A DNA stretch of 64,000 nucleotides from Luteibacter sp. OK325 (GTDB lineage Bacteria > Pseudomonadota > Gammaproteobacteria > Xanthomonadales > Rhodanobacteraceae). The notes beneath the pieces were generated by a model. The model saw only the letters and a list, made by a program, of their open reading frames with translations. It searched no databases and was not told where the DNA came from. Shown piece by piece: positions 25,833 through 34,577 of the stretch (positions are counted from its first letter, which is position 1; each line of letters begins with the position of its first letter). Both the position numbers and the translations under genes were made by a program. The stretch covers positions 806,001 through 870,000 of the forward strand of contig NZ_QAOX01000002.1 in NCBI RefSeq assembly GCF_003050935.1, read 5' to 3'.

Positions 25833-26797
25833 GCACGAACCCCGCCCTGTCCCAGCCGTTTCTTCTCGGCGGCGATCTCCCGGTCAACCGCCTTGGCTAC
25901 GGTGCCATGCACCTCACCGGCTACGGCATGTGGGGACCGCCCGCCGACGAGCGCAACGCCATCCAGGTGCTACGCCACGCGGTATACGAGCTTGGCATCA
26001 ACTTCATCGACACCGCTGACTCTTACGGCCCAGGGGACAACGAGGAGATCATCCGCAAGGCGTTGCATCCCTACCCCAAGGATCTGGTGATCTGCACCAA
26101 GGGCGGCATGCTTCGGTCAGGCAAGCTGGACTGGATCCATGACGCACCGGGGGCACCGTACATTCAACCCCTGGGCGATCCGCGATACCTGCGCCAGCAA
26201 GTGGAGCTGAGCCTGCGCCGGCTGGGCGTGGATTGCATCGCGCTGTACCAGTTGCACAGCATCGATCCGAAGGTGCCGCTTGCCGAGAGCCTGGGTGAAC
26301 TGGTCCGCCTGCAGGAGCAGGGCAAGATCCGCCATATCGGCCTGTCGAACCAGCCGGGCGTAAGCGTCAGGCAGCTCAAGAGAGCGCAGGAGACCGCGCG
26401 CATCGTCGCCATCGAGAATCTTTACAACCTCGCCGATCGCGCGGACGACAACGTACTGGACTACGCCACAAAGCACGATATCGCGTTTATTCCGTGGTTT
26501 CCGCTCGGTCACGGCGGACTTGTCGGGATCGGTAGCGCGCTGGAACCCATCGCGAAGCGTTGGAAGATCACCCCCTCGCAACTCGCGCTCGCCTGGTTGC
26601 TACACCGCTCACCGAACATCCTCCTGATACCCGGCACCACCTCGGTCCCGCATCTGAAGGAGAACGCCGTTGCGACGCAAGTGGTCCTTAGTCGGGACGA
26701 CCTGCGCTCGATCGCCAGGGCCGTCGATCAGGCAGGCCTACCCAGTTGGCGCCCCGTGCGGAAGGCGCCGGCGCGGTCCGCTGCCGCCGCCCACTGA
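25829..26797 (+). CDS. Aldo/keto reductase, partner of the type III PKS
   Basis: A 322-residue (beta/alpha)8 NADPH-dependent oxidoreductase. The catalytic tetrad is visible as Asp61 and Tyr66 (NFIDTADSYG), Lys91 (DLVICTKGG) and His143 (LYQLHSID). The cofactor-binding end is IPGTTSVPHLKENAVA. The start shares ATGA with the PKS stop, so the two are co-translated. Context suggests it reduces a keto group of the polyketide or of a derived naphthol or quinone, but a general aldehyde reductase role is possible. Confidence 0.85.
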   Translation: MSTNPALSQPFLLGGDLPVNRLGYGAMHLTGYGMWGPPADERNAIQVLRHAVYELGINFIDTADSYGPGDNEEIIRKALHPYPKDLVICTKGGMLRSGKLDWIHDAPGAPYIQPLGDPRYLRQQVELSLRRLGVDCIALYQLHSIDPKVPLAESLGELVRLQEQGKIRHIGLSNQPGVSVRQLKRAQETARIVAIENLYNLADRADDNVLDYATKHDIAFIPWFPLGHGGLVGIGSALEPIAKRWKITPSQLALAWLLHRSPNILLIPGTTSVPHLKENAVATQVVLSRDDLRSIARAVDQAGLPSWRPVRKAPARSAAAAH

Positions 26798-26819
26798 TGC
26801 CACCTGCCCGGAGCCTCCC

Positions 26820-27239
26820 ATGTCGACACTGCATCCCAACATCGCCACGCTCAGGTCCATCTACGAGGATCTCCGCCGCATCGAACGCCATGCCGACGAG
26901 GACATGGTCCTGCATACCGCCCAGCGCCAGGCCGGAGACCCTGGCCGCATTTACGGCAAGGCCGCGGTGGTCGAAAAGATGCAGGCACTCCTTCGTGAGA
27001 GCGGGCGAACGTTGACCATGAGGGTGGACAGTATCGTCGCCAACGACTATTTCGGTGCCGTCCTTGGCAGCATTCGCGCCCGACGGGGAGGCAGCGAGAT
27101 CGGCATGCCGTTCTGCGGCCTGTGGCGCTTTCGTGACGGATGCATCCTTGAGCACTGGGAGAACTCGTACGACATTGCGGAACTCGATGCCTTCATGCGT
27201 GGCGATGCCCCGGAAGAGAGTACCTGGGTACGAGGCTGA
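26820..27239 (+). CDS. SnoaL-like (NTF2-fold) protein of the PKS cluster
   Basis: A 139-residue single-domain protein. The blocks RIYGKAAVVEKMQALL, AVLGSIRARRGG and PFCGLWRFRDGCILEHWENS fit the SnoaL/NTF2-like cone fold, used by polyketide cyclases and small isomerases. GGAG stands seven bases before the ATG, 22 bases after the reductase stop. In this setting it may steer cyclisation or isomerisation of the PKS product; that is inference from the neighbours. Confidence 0.75.
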   Translation: MSTLHPNIATLRSIYEDLRRIERHADEDMVLHTAQRQAGDPGRIYGKAAVVEKMQALLRESGRTLTMRVDSIVANDYFGAVLGSIRARRGGSEIGMPFCGLWRFRDGCILEHWENSYDIAELDAFMRGDAPEESTWVRG

Positions 27240-27338
27240 CCCAGGGTTGTGCGGCGCAAATAGGGCCCGTTCTTTCACGCCGACGCAATCCCCTGCCGCA
27301 TACGCTCAAGGGAGTCCCCGTCGCCTGGAAAGCTCCCC

Positions 27339-29714
27339 ATGTCCGAGACGCTCGCGCCCGACCTCCTACGCCGCATGCACGCCTACTGGCGCGCCGCCAA
27401 CTACCTCACCGTTGGCCAGATCTACCTCCGTGACAACCCCATGCTGGACGAGCCCCTCGCCAGGGAGCACCTCAAGCATCGCCTGCTCGGTCACTGGGGT
27501 ACGACCACGGGCCTGAACTTCATTTACACCCATCTCAATCGCGCGATCGTCGAGCGCGATCTCAACATGATCTACGTGATCGGCCCCGGTCATGGCGGCC
27601 CCGGCCTGGTGGCACACACCTACCTCGAAGGTTCGTATACCGAGATTTATCCGCATATCGACCGCAGCGTAGCCGGCATGCGCGAGCTGTTCCGCCAGTT
27701 TTCCTGGCCTTATGGCATCCCCAGCCATGTGGCGCCGGAAACGCCGGGTTCCATCCACGAAGGTGGCGAACTCGGGTATTCGCTGTCACATGCCTTCGGC
27801 GCGGCCTTCGACAATCCCGACCTGATCGTGAGTTGTGTTGTCGGCGACGGCGAAGCCGAAACCGGCGCGCTGGCTACCGGCTGGCATTCGAACAAGTTCC
27901 TCAATCCCGTGCGCGACGGCGCGGTCCTGCCGATCCTCCACCTCAACGGCTTCAAGATCGCCAATCCCACGGTGCTCGCGCGCATCGAACCGGAAGAACT
28001 GCGTGACCTCATGCGCGGCTACGGCTATGAGCCGCACTTCGTCGAAGGCCACGAGTTCGAGCCGATGCACCAGGCCTTCGCTGCGGCGCTCGATACCTGC
28101 CTGGACGAGATCCGGCGTATCCAGACCGAAGCGCGCGAGGGCAAGGCCTCCGAGGCGAAGCGTCCGCGCTGGCCGATGATCGTGCTGCGCAGCCCCAAGG
28201 GCTGGACCGGCCCGAAGGTGGTCGATGGCAAGCCGGTGGAAGGTACGTGGCGCGCGCATCAGGTGCCCATCGACAAGTTCGACAACGAGGGTCACCTGAA
28301 GATTCTCGAAGACTGGATGAAGAGCTACGACGCCCACGAGCTGTTCGACGAGCGCGGGCAGTTCCGCGAGGAATACGCTTCGCTTGCGCCGCGCGGCCAG
28401 CGACGCATGGGCATGAATCCGCATGCCAATGGCGGCTTGCTGCTGAAGCAATTGCACATGCCGCACTTCCGTCCCTTCGCCGAGGACGTCAGGACACCCG
28501 GCGACCACAAGGCCGAAGCGACGCGCGTGCTCGGTAAGTTCCTGCGCGGCGTGATGCAGCAGAACATGCAGACCTTCCGCGTATTCGGTCCGGATGAGAC
28601 GGCGTCGAACCGCCTGGAAGCGATCTACGAAGTCAGCGGCAAGACCTGGCTGGCCGAGTACGAAGGCGTCGACGAGAACCTCTCGCCCGAGGGCCGCGTG
28701 ATGGAGGTGCTCAGCGAGCACCAGTGCCAGGGCTGGCTCGAAGGCTACCTGCTCACCGGCAGGCACGGCTTCTTTTCCTGCTACGAAGCCTTCATCCACA
28801 TCATCGATTCGATGTTCAACCAGCACGCGAAGTGGCTCAAGGTCACGCGCAAGATGTCCTGGCGGCCGCCGATCGCTTCGCTCAATTATCTGTTGAGCTC
28901 GCATGTGTGGCACCAGGATCACAACGGCTTCTCGCACCAGGATCCGGGCTTCATCGACCATGTCGCCAACAAGAAGTCCGAGATCGTGCGCGTCTACCTG
29001 CCGCCGGATGCGAACTGCCTGCTCTCGGTCGCCGACCATTGCCTGCGTAGCCGGCACTACGTCAACGTGATCATCGCCGGCAAGCAGCCGGACTGGCAGT
29101 GGCTCGATATGGAAAGCGCCGTGCGCCATTGCACCGCTGGTGCAGGCATCTGGTCGTGGGCCGGTCGTGGCGAGGAAGATCCCGATGTCGTGATGGCATC
29201 CGCCGGCGATGCACCCACCGTGGAAGTGCTCGCCGCGATCATGCTGTTGCGCGACTACGTGCCGGACATCCGCATTCGCATGGTGAACGTGGTGGACCTG
29301 ATGTCGCTGGAAACCCCGGACGAACATCCGCACGGCATGGACGACGACGTCTTCGACGACCTGTTCACCAGGGACAAGCCAGTCATCTTCGCCTTCCATG
29401 GTTACCCGGGCATCATCCACAAGCTCACTTACCGCCGGCACAACCACGACAACATCCACGTGCGTGGGTACAAGGAAGAAGGCACGACCACGACCGCGCT
29501 GGACATGATGGTGCTGAACAACATGGACCGCTTCCAGCTGGCACTCGACGTGATCAATCGCGTGCCGCGTCTTGCCGGCGAACGCGAGAAAGCCACGCAG
29601 CGCTACTGGTCGGACATCCAGCGCCACAAGCTCTACGTGAGTGAACACGGGCAGGACCTGCCTGATGTGCGCGACTGGCAGTGGAAAGCCGAGCCCGAGG
29701 AGCTCGCGGAGTGA
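27339..29714 (+). CDS. xfp: Xylulose-5-phosphate/fructose-6-phosphate phosphoketolase
   Basis: Thiamine-diphosphate enzyme that splits xylulose-5-P (or fructose-6-P) with phosphate to acetyl-phosphate and glyceraldehyde-3-P (or erythrose-4-P). The 791-residue protein shows [27 protein letters not shown], the ThDP motif [10 protein letters not shown]...SNKFLNP, and [26 protein letters not shown] precedes the ATG. The stop overlaps the acetate kinase start by 4 bases, so acetyl-phosphate passes to the next enzyme. This makes a short acetate/ATP-yielding branch of the pentose phosphate pathway. Confidence 0.97.
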   Translation: MSETLAPDLLRRMHAYWRAANYLTVGQIYLRDNPMLDEPLAREHLKHRLLGHWGTTTGLNFIYTHLNRAIVERDLNMIYVIGPGHGGPGLVAHTYLEGSYTEIYPHIDRSVAGMRELFRQFSWPYGIPSHVAPETPGSIHEGGELGYSLSHAFGAAFDNPDLIVSCVVGDGEAETGALATGWHSNKFLNPVRDGAVLPILHLNGFKIANPTVLARIEPEELRDLMRGYGYEPHFVEGHEFEPMHQAFAAALDTCLDEIRRIQTEAREGKASEAKRPRWPMIVLRSPKGWTGPKVVDGKPVEGTWRAHQVPIDKFDNEGHLKILEDWMKSYDAHELFDERGQFREEYASLAPRGQRRMGMNPHANGGLLLKQLHMPHFRPFAEDVRTPGDHKAEATRVLGKFLRGVMQQNMQTFRVFGPDETASNRLEAIYEVSGKTWLAEYEGVDENLSPEGRVMEVLSEHQCQGWLEGYLLTGRHGFFSCYEAFIHIIDSMFNQHAKWLKVTRKMSWRPPIASLNYLLSSHVWHQDHNGFSHQDPGFIDHVANKKSEIVRVYLPPDANCLLSVADHCLRSRHYVNVIIAGKQPDWQWLDMESAVRHCTAGAGIWSWAGRGEEDPDVVMASAGDAPTVEVLAAIMLLRDYVPDIRIRMVNVVDLMSLETPDEHPHGMDDDVFDDLFTRDKPVIFAFHGYPGIIHKLTYRRHNHDNIHVRGYKEEGTTTTALDMMVLNNMDRFQLALDVINRVPRLAGEREKATQRYWSDIQRHKLYVSEHGQDLPDVRDWQWKAEPEELAE

Positions 29715-30748
29715 GCATCGCCACAGGCCATGTGCTCGCCCTCAATACCGGATCTTCGTCGCTGAAGTACGGGCTGTATCGTGTCGATGGCGATACGTGC
29801 GAAGCCTTGTTGAGCGAGCAGACCGAATCGGCAGGCGCCGGCAGCGATCCGGTGGCCACCATTGTCGGCAGCCTTCGCGATCGCGGGCTGCCGGCGCCGG
29901 ACGCGATTGGCCATCGTCTTGTGCACGGCGGGCCCAACGTCCGCGCGCATGCGCGTATCGACGAGCAGCTGATGGTGCATCTCGATGAAGCGCGTGCGTT
30001 CGCGCCGTTACATGTGCCGGCGGCGGTGCAGATGGTGAAGCGTTGCCGCGTGGCTTTTCCGGGTGTGCCGCAGGTAGCCTGTTTCGACACCGCCTTCCAC
30101 GCGACCATGCCCGAAGTAACCCGTACCCTGCCCTTGCCTGCAGACCTGCGAGCGGGTGGCATCGAGCGTTACGGCTTCCACGGCCTGTCGTACGAGTCCA
30201 TCGTGCGCCAGCTCGGCGATGCCGTGCCTTCCCGCCTCGTCATCGCGCATCTGGGCAACGGCGCCAGCCTGTGCGCGGTGCGCGATGGCAAATCGATCGA
30301 TACGACAATGGGACTGACACCGACGGGAGGCATCGTGATGGGCACGCGTCCGGGGGATCTGGATCCGGGTGTGTTGCTTTATCTCATGCGCGAGCGCGGC
30401 TTCGACGCCAAGCGTCTGGAAACGCTGGTCGATCGCGAGTCGGGATTGAAAGGCTTATCGGGCGGCACGAGCGATATGCGCGAGTTGCACAAGATGGACA
30501 ACACGGCGTCGCATCTCGCACTGGATGTGTTCGTGCACGTGGCACGCAAGCACATCGCGGGGATGATCACCTCGCTAGGTGGTATCGACCTGCTGGTCTT
30601 CACCGGAGGTATCGGCGAGAACGACGCGGTAACCCGCGATGCCATCCTCGCCGGCCTGCAGTGGATCGGCAACTTCGACTCCCGCGTCATCCCCACGGAG
30701 GAGGATGAACAGATCGCCCGTCACACCTGGAAGCTGGCCACCGCCTGA
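29711..30748 (+). CDS. ackA: Acetate kinase, short form
   Basis: Converts acetyl-phosphate and ADP to acetate and ATP. The start is GTG at 29711 inside GTGA shared with the phosphoketolase stop. The 345-residue protein keeps the ASKHA motifs: [73 protein letters not shown] and [10 protein letters not shown]. It is about 50 residues shorter than classical AckA (about 400), with the losses in loops between motifs. The tight coupling to xfp indicates dedicated use of the phosphoketolase product. Confidence 0.95.
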   Translation: MSIATGHVLALNTGSSSLKYGLYRVDGDTCEALLSEQTESAGAGSDPVATIVGSLRDRGLPAPDAIGHRLVHGGPNVRAHARIDEQLMVHLDEARAFAPLHVPAAVQMVKRCRVAFPGVPQVACFDTAFHATMPEVTRTLPLPADLRAGGIERYGFHGLSYESIVRQLGDAVPSRLVIAHLGNGASLCAVRDGKSIDTTMGLTPTGGIVMGTRPGDLDPGVLLYLMRERGFDAKRLETLVDRESGLKGLSGGTSDMRELHKMDNTASHLALDVFVHVARKHIAGMITSLGGIDLLVFTGGIGENDAVTRDAILAGLQWIGNFDSRVIPTEEDEQIARHTWKLATA

Positions 30749-30769
30749 CTGGTAGGAGGCTGTGCTTTT

Positions 30770-30964
30770 TGTGGGAGCCGATTCATCGGCGATGCTCTAT
30801 GTGGGAGCCGATTCATCGGCGAATGGGTGCTCGCAACACCCTGGCGGCCGCTTCGCGGCCATCGCCGATAAATCGGCTCCTACATGGAGCCATCGCCGCT
30901 GAAGCGGCTCCCACACTGAGCTGGCTACGGAGCGGCTGTATGTGGGAGCCGATTCATCGGCGAT
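30770..30964. repeat. REP cluster with a shared three-hairpin composite
   Basis: Two plus-oriented ATTCAT-class copies are followed by a CGGCCGCTTCGCGGCC hairpin, a minus-oriented ATTTAT variant, a minus-oriented CTTCAG copy and a final plus-oriented ATTCAT copy. The stretch around the CGC hairpin (CACCCTGGCGGCCGCTTCGC) recurs in the 33594-33879 cluster. It ends 5 bases from the fumarase stop. Confidence 0.9.
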
Positions 30965-30968
30965 GCCC

Positions 30969-32486
30969 TCAGACAACAACCACCGGAATCTTCCCGATCC
31001 GCGACTGCCATTCCTTCGGCCCGGAGATATGCACCGACGAACCAGCACTGTCGACAGCCACCGTCACCGGCATGTCCTTCACCTCGAACTCGTAGATCGC
31101 TTCCATACCGAGGTCTTCAAAGGCCAGCACACGCGAAGCCTTGATCGCCTTCGACACCAGGTAAGCGGCGCCACCCACGGCCATCAGGTAGACCGCCTTG
31201 TTATCGCGAATCGCGTCGATAGCGGTGGGGCCACGCTCGCTCTTACCGACCATGCCAAGCAGCCCGGTCGTCTCGAGCATCTGCCGCGTGAACTTGTCCA
31301 TGCGCGTGGCCGTGGTCGGGCCAGCGGGACCGACCACTTCGTCACGCACAGGATCCACCGGACCCACGTAGTAGATGAAGCGATTGGTGAAGTCGACCGG
31401 CAGCGCTTCGCCTCGGTTGAGCATGTCGATCATGCGCTTGTGCGCGGCATCGCGGCCGGTGAGCAGCTTGCCGTTGAGCAGGATGGTCTCGCCCGGCTTC
31501 CAGCTCTGCACTTCTTCGCGAGTGATCGTGTCGAGGTTCACGCGACGACCCTTCGAGGAGTCGTAGGTGAGCTTCGGCCAGTCTTCCAGCGACGGCGGAT
31601 CGAGCGCGACCGGACCCGAACCGTCGAGCACGAAGTGCGCGTGGCGCGTGGCGGCGCAGTTCGGGATCAGCGCGACCGGCAGGTTGGCTGCGTGGGTCGG
31701 GTAATCCTTCACCTTGATGTCGAGCACGGTGGTGAGGCCACCCAGGCCCTGCGCGCCGATGCCGAGCGCGTTGACCTTCTCGTACAACTCAAGGCGCAGC
31801 TCTTCGGCGCGGTTGGACGGGCCACGGGCGATCAGGTCGACGATGTCGATCGGCTCCATGAGCGCCTCCTTCGCCAGCAGCATTGCTTTCTCGGCGGTGC
31901 CACCGATGCCGATGCCGAGCATGCCCGGCGGGCACCAGCCGGCGCCCATCGTCGGCACGGTCTTCAGCACCCAGTCCACGATGGAGTCGGAGGGATTGAG
32001 CATGGCGAACTTGGACTTGGCTTCCGAACCGCCGCCCTTCGCGGCGACGATGACGTCGAGCTTGTCCCCGGGAACGATCGTCACGTTGACCACGGCCGGC
32101 GTGTTGTCACGCGTATTCATGCGCTTGCCGGCGGGATCAGCGAGCACGGAAGCGCGCAGCTTGTTGTCCGGATGGTTATAGGCGCGACGCACGCCTTCGT
32201 TGACCATGTCCTCGACGCCCATGCTGGCGTCGTCCCAGCGCACGTTCATGCCCACCTTGAGGAAGACGGTGACGATGCCGGTGTCCTGGCAGATCGGCCG
32301 GTGGCCCTCGGCGCACATGCGCGAGTTGATGAGGATCTGGGCGATGGCGTCCTTGGCAGCCGGAGACTCTTCGCGCTCGTAGGCGGCGGACAGGTTCCGG
32401 ATGTAGTCGACCGGGTGGTAGTACGAGATGTACTGGAGGGCGTCTGCGACGCTCTGGATGAGGTCGTCCTGCTTGATCGAGGTCAT
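30969..32486 (-). CDS. Fumarate hydratase class I (iron-sulfur type)
   Basis: Hydrates fumarate to malate in the TCA cycle using an oxygen-sensitive [4Fe-4S] cluster. The 505-residue protein has the three cluster cysteines at Cys66 (HRPICQDTG), Cys185 (GAGWCPPG) and Cys277 (LIPNCAATRH). Both the N-terminal alpha and the C-terminal beta domain (KLLTGRDAAHKRM, YYVGPVDPVRDEVVGPAGPT) are in one chain, as in FumA/FumB. The ATG at 32486 starts the normal N-terminus (MTSIKQDDLIQSVADALQ). It is divergent from the thioredoxin gene. Confidence 0.95.
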   Translation of the reverse strand: MTSIKQDDLIQSVADALQYISYYHPVDYIRNLSAAYEREESPAAKDAIAQILINSRMCAEGHRPICQDTGIVTVFLKVGMNVRWDDASMGVEDMVNEGVRRAYNHPDNKLRASVLADPAGKRMNTRDNTPAVVNVTIVPGDKLDVIVAAKGGGSEAKSKFAMLNPSDSIVDWVLKTVPTMGAGWCPPGMLGIGIGGTAEKAMLLAKEALMEPIDIVDLIARGPSNRAEELRLELYEKVNALGIGAQGLGGLTTVLDIKVKDYPTHAANLPVALIPNCAATRHAHFVLDGSGPVALDPPSLEDWPKLTYDSSKGRRVNLDTITREEVQSWKPGETILLNGKLLTGRDAAHKRMIDMLNRGEALPVDFTNRFIYYVGPVDPVRDEVVGPAGPTTATRMDKFTRQMLETTGLLGMVGKSERGPTAIDAIRDNKAVYLMAVGGAAYLVSKAIKASRVLAFEDLGMEAIYEFEVKDMPVTVAVDSAGSSVHISGPKEWQSRIGKIPVVVV

Positions 32487-32601
32487 GGCGCTACGGCTGG
32501 CTCGCGAGGCTGGCAAAGCACGGATTTTAGCGCACCTGCCGGTGTAAGGTGCCGGCAAGTTGGCCGGTCTATTCACGGCACCCAGAAAACACGGAGTTTC
32601 C

Positions 32602-33576
32602 ATGCGTCAGATCCGCCTCGCTTTCCTCGCCCTGTTTGTCGCCCTGGCCGCCCTGGCCGCGGCCGGACCGGCGACGGCCGCCCAGACCGCGCCCGAGTTC
32701 ACCGGGATTGCCAAGTGGCACAACTCCGCGCCGCTGACCATGAAGGGACTGCGCGGCAAGGTGGTCCTGATCGACTTCTGGACCTACTCCTGCATCAACT
32801 GCCTGCGCACCCTGCCCCACGTCACCCACTGGTACGACCAGTACAAGGACAAGGGCCTGGTGATCATCGGCGTGCATTCGCCCGAATTCCCGTTCGAGAA
32901 GCAGGAAGGCAACGTCCGTGATGCCATCGCCCGTTTCGGCATCAAGTACCCGGTGGCCCAGGACAACGACCTGGAAACCTGGGACGCCTGGGACAACAAG
33001 TACTGGCCAGCCGAATACCTGGTGGACCAGCGCGGCAACGTCGTCGCGCACCACTACGGCGAAGGCAATTACATGGATATGGAGAACGCGATCCGCACCC
33101 TGCTCGGGCTGCCGCGCCTGGCCGACGCCGACGCCAAGGCCGAAACCGACAAGGACGCCCCGGACTTCGCCCAGCTGGGCTCGCCGGAAATGTATTTCGG
33201 CGCCGATCGCAGCGAGAACAACGGCAGCCCCGAGGGCAAGGACACCGGCACGCGCGACTTCACCGCGCCTTCCCGCCTGGAGCTCAACAAGTTCGCCCTG
33301 GTCGGACGCTGGGAAATCGGCCGCGACAACGCCAGCCTGGTCGGCGCCTCAGGTGAAATTCGCCTGCACTTCAAGGCGAAGATGGTCCACATGGTCGCCA
33401 GCGCCAACGACCCGGTCACCGTTGACGTGGCCGTGGACGGCAAACCCCAGCCCGCCGTTACCGTGCAGGCCAGCAAGCTCTACACCCTGTTCGACGGCGA
33501 CGGTTACAAGGATCACATCCTCACGATCAAGATCCCGAAGGCGAATTTCCACATGTTCACCTTCACCTTCGGCTAA
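32602..33576 (+). CDS. Secreted DipZ-like thioredoxin-fold protein
   Basis: A 324-residue protein with a signal peptide (MRQIRLAFLALFVALAALAAAG, cleavage near ATAAQ). A thioredoxin/TlpA-like domain (about 30-170) has the redox motif Cys-Ile-Asn-Cys in IDFWTYSCINCLRTLPH. A C-terminal beta domain of about 110 residues (ELNKFALVGRWEIGRDNA to the FTFTFG end) matches the module that follows the thioredoxin domain in DipZ. DipZ normally also has a CcdA-like membrane part; here there is none, so electrons must come from elsewhere. Its likely role is periplasmic disulfide reduction. Confidence 0.85.
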   Translation: MRQIRLAFLALFVALAALAAAGPATAAQTAPEFTGIAKWHNSAPLTMKGLRGKVVLIDFWTYSCINCLRTLPHVTHWYDQYKDKGLVIIGVHSPEFPFEKQEGNVRDAIARFGIKYPVAQDNDLETWDAWDNKYWPAEYLVDQRGNVVAHHYGEGNYMDMENAIRTLLGLPRLADADAKAETDKDAPDFAQLGSPEMYFGADRSENNGSPEGKDTGTRDFTAPSRLELNKFALVGRWEIGRDNASLVGASGEIRLHFKAKMVHMVASANDPVTVDVAVDGKPQPAVTVQASKLYTLFDGDGYKDHILTIKIPKANFHMFTFTFG

Positions 33577-33593
33577 CCGCGAGGCGCGCATTT

Positions 33594-33879
33594 CTGTGGG
33601 AGCCGATTCATCGGCGATGCCCTTTGTGGGAGCCGATTCATCGGCGATTGGTGCTTGCGACACCCTGGCGGCCGCTTCGCGGCCATCGCCGCTGAAGCGG
33701 CTCCTACCGAGCAAAGGCATCGCCGCTGAAGCGGCTCCTACCGAGCAAAGGCATCGCCGCTGAAGCGGCTCCTACCGAGCAAAGGCATCGCCGCTGAAGC
33801 GGCTCCCACCAGAGCAAAGGCATCGCCGCTGAAGCGGCTCCTACCGAGCAAAGGCATCGCCGCTGAAGCGGCTCCCACA
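33594..33879. repeat. Large REP cluster with a six-copy 34-base tandem array
   Basis: Two plus-oriented ATTCAT copies and the CGGCCGCTTCGCGGCC hairpin are followed by six minus-oriented CTTCAG copies starting at 33687, 33721, 33755, 33789, 33824 and 33858. The period is 34 bases (once 35), and the linker CCTACCGAGCAAAGGCAT or a close variant separates units. It fills most of the space between the thioredoxin and YqjI genes. Confidence 0.92.
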
Positions 33880-33925
33880 AGGCCGCCACGGCCCTGGCCA
33901 CTTGCCAAGAGTGTTTCTTAAGATA

Positions 33926-33950
33926 TATCGTACGATCACTACGTACGATA
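33926..33950. promoter_or_regulatory. Operator of the YqjI-type repressor
   Basis: A perfect 9-bp inverted repeat, TATCGTACG and CGTACGATA, with a 7-base spacer lies 16 bases upstream of the yqjI-like start. The symmetry extends to 11 of 12 positions on each side. PadR regulators of the YqjI type repress their own operon, so this is the likely autoregulatory site. Confidence 0.7.
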
Positions 33951-33965
33951 CATCGGAGAACACCC

Positions 33966-34577
33966 ATGCACTTTTTCCACGATGCCAAACACCGCTTCCA
34001 CGACAAGATGGCCGCCATGGCCATGGGCCGCGGTGGTCGCTTCGGCGGCGGCCCGTTCGGCTTCGACGACCGTGATGGCATGCGCGGCGGGCGCGGTGGC
34101 GGGCGTTTCGGCGGCGGCCGCATGTTCGGCACCGGCGACCTGCGCCTGCTGCTGCTGGCCCTTATCGAAGAGCAGCCGCGCCACGGCTACGAGCTCATCC
34201 GCACCATCGAAGAGATGTTCGAGGGCCAGTACAGCCCCAGCCCCGGCGCCATCTACCCGACCCTGACCATGCTCGAAGAGCTCGGTTACGCCCGCGTGGA
34301 AGCCGAGACCGGCGGCAAGAAGCTCTACGCCATCACCGAAGCCGGCAGCAAATTCCTCCAGGAAAACCGCGACACCCTCGAAGCCCTCACCGAGCGCCTC
34401 CAGGTGATGTCCCGCCACATGCGTCGCATGGGCGTGCCGGATGGCATCCGCGAAGCCATGCACACGATCAAGCACCAGCTCATGAACCACCACAAGAGCT
34501 GGGATGACGCCGAAACCAAACGCGTCGCTGGCATCATCCACGCCGCGGCAAAGGCCATCGCGGAGCGCAACGCATGA
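33966..34577 (+). CDS. yqjI: PadR-family metal-responsive regulator, YqjI type
   Basis: A 203-residue repressor. The N-terminal 55 residues are rich in His and Gly (MHFFHDAKHRFHDKM, then GGRGGGRFGGGRMF), like the metal-binding tail of E. coli YqjI, though here without cysteines. A PadR winged helix (about 56-130) follows: GDLRLLLLALIEEQPRHGYELI and SPSPGAIYPTLTMLEELGYA, then a helical dimerisation tail. YqjI in E. coli senses nickel and iron and represses the ferric reductase gene yqjH. Here yqjH follows directly with a 4-base overlap, and an operator lies just upstream. Confidence 0.88.
   Translation: MHFFHDAKHRFHDKMAAMAMGRGGRFGGGPFGFDDRDGMRGGRGGGRFGGGRMFGTGDLRLLLLALIEEQPRHGYELIRTIEEMFEGQYSPSPGAIYPTLTMLEELGYARVEAETGGKKLYAITEAGSKFLQENRDTLEALTERLQVMSRHMRRMGVPDGIREAMHTIKHQLMNHHKSWDDAETKRVAGIIHAAAKAIAERNA

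Noticed and set aside
27786-29648. 620-codon open frame on the minus strand opposite the phosphoketolase gene
   Set aside because: Shadow frame of a high-GC gene; the plus strand encodes a full, well-known enzyme.
33687-33879. Regular repeats resembling a CRISPR array
   Set aside because: The repeat is a REP palindrome, the linkers are nearly identical instead of unique, and no cas gene is present.
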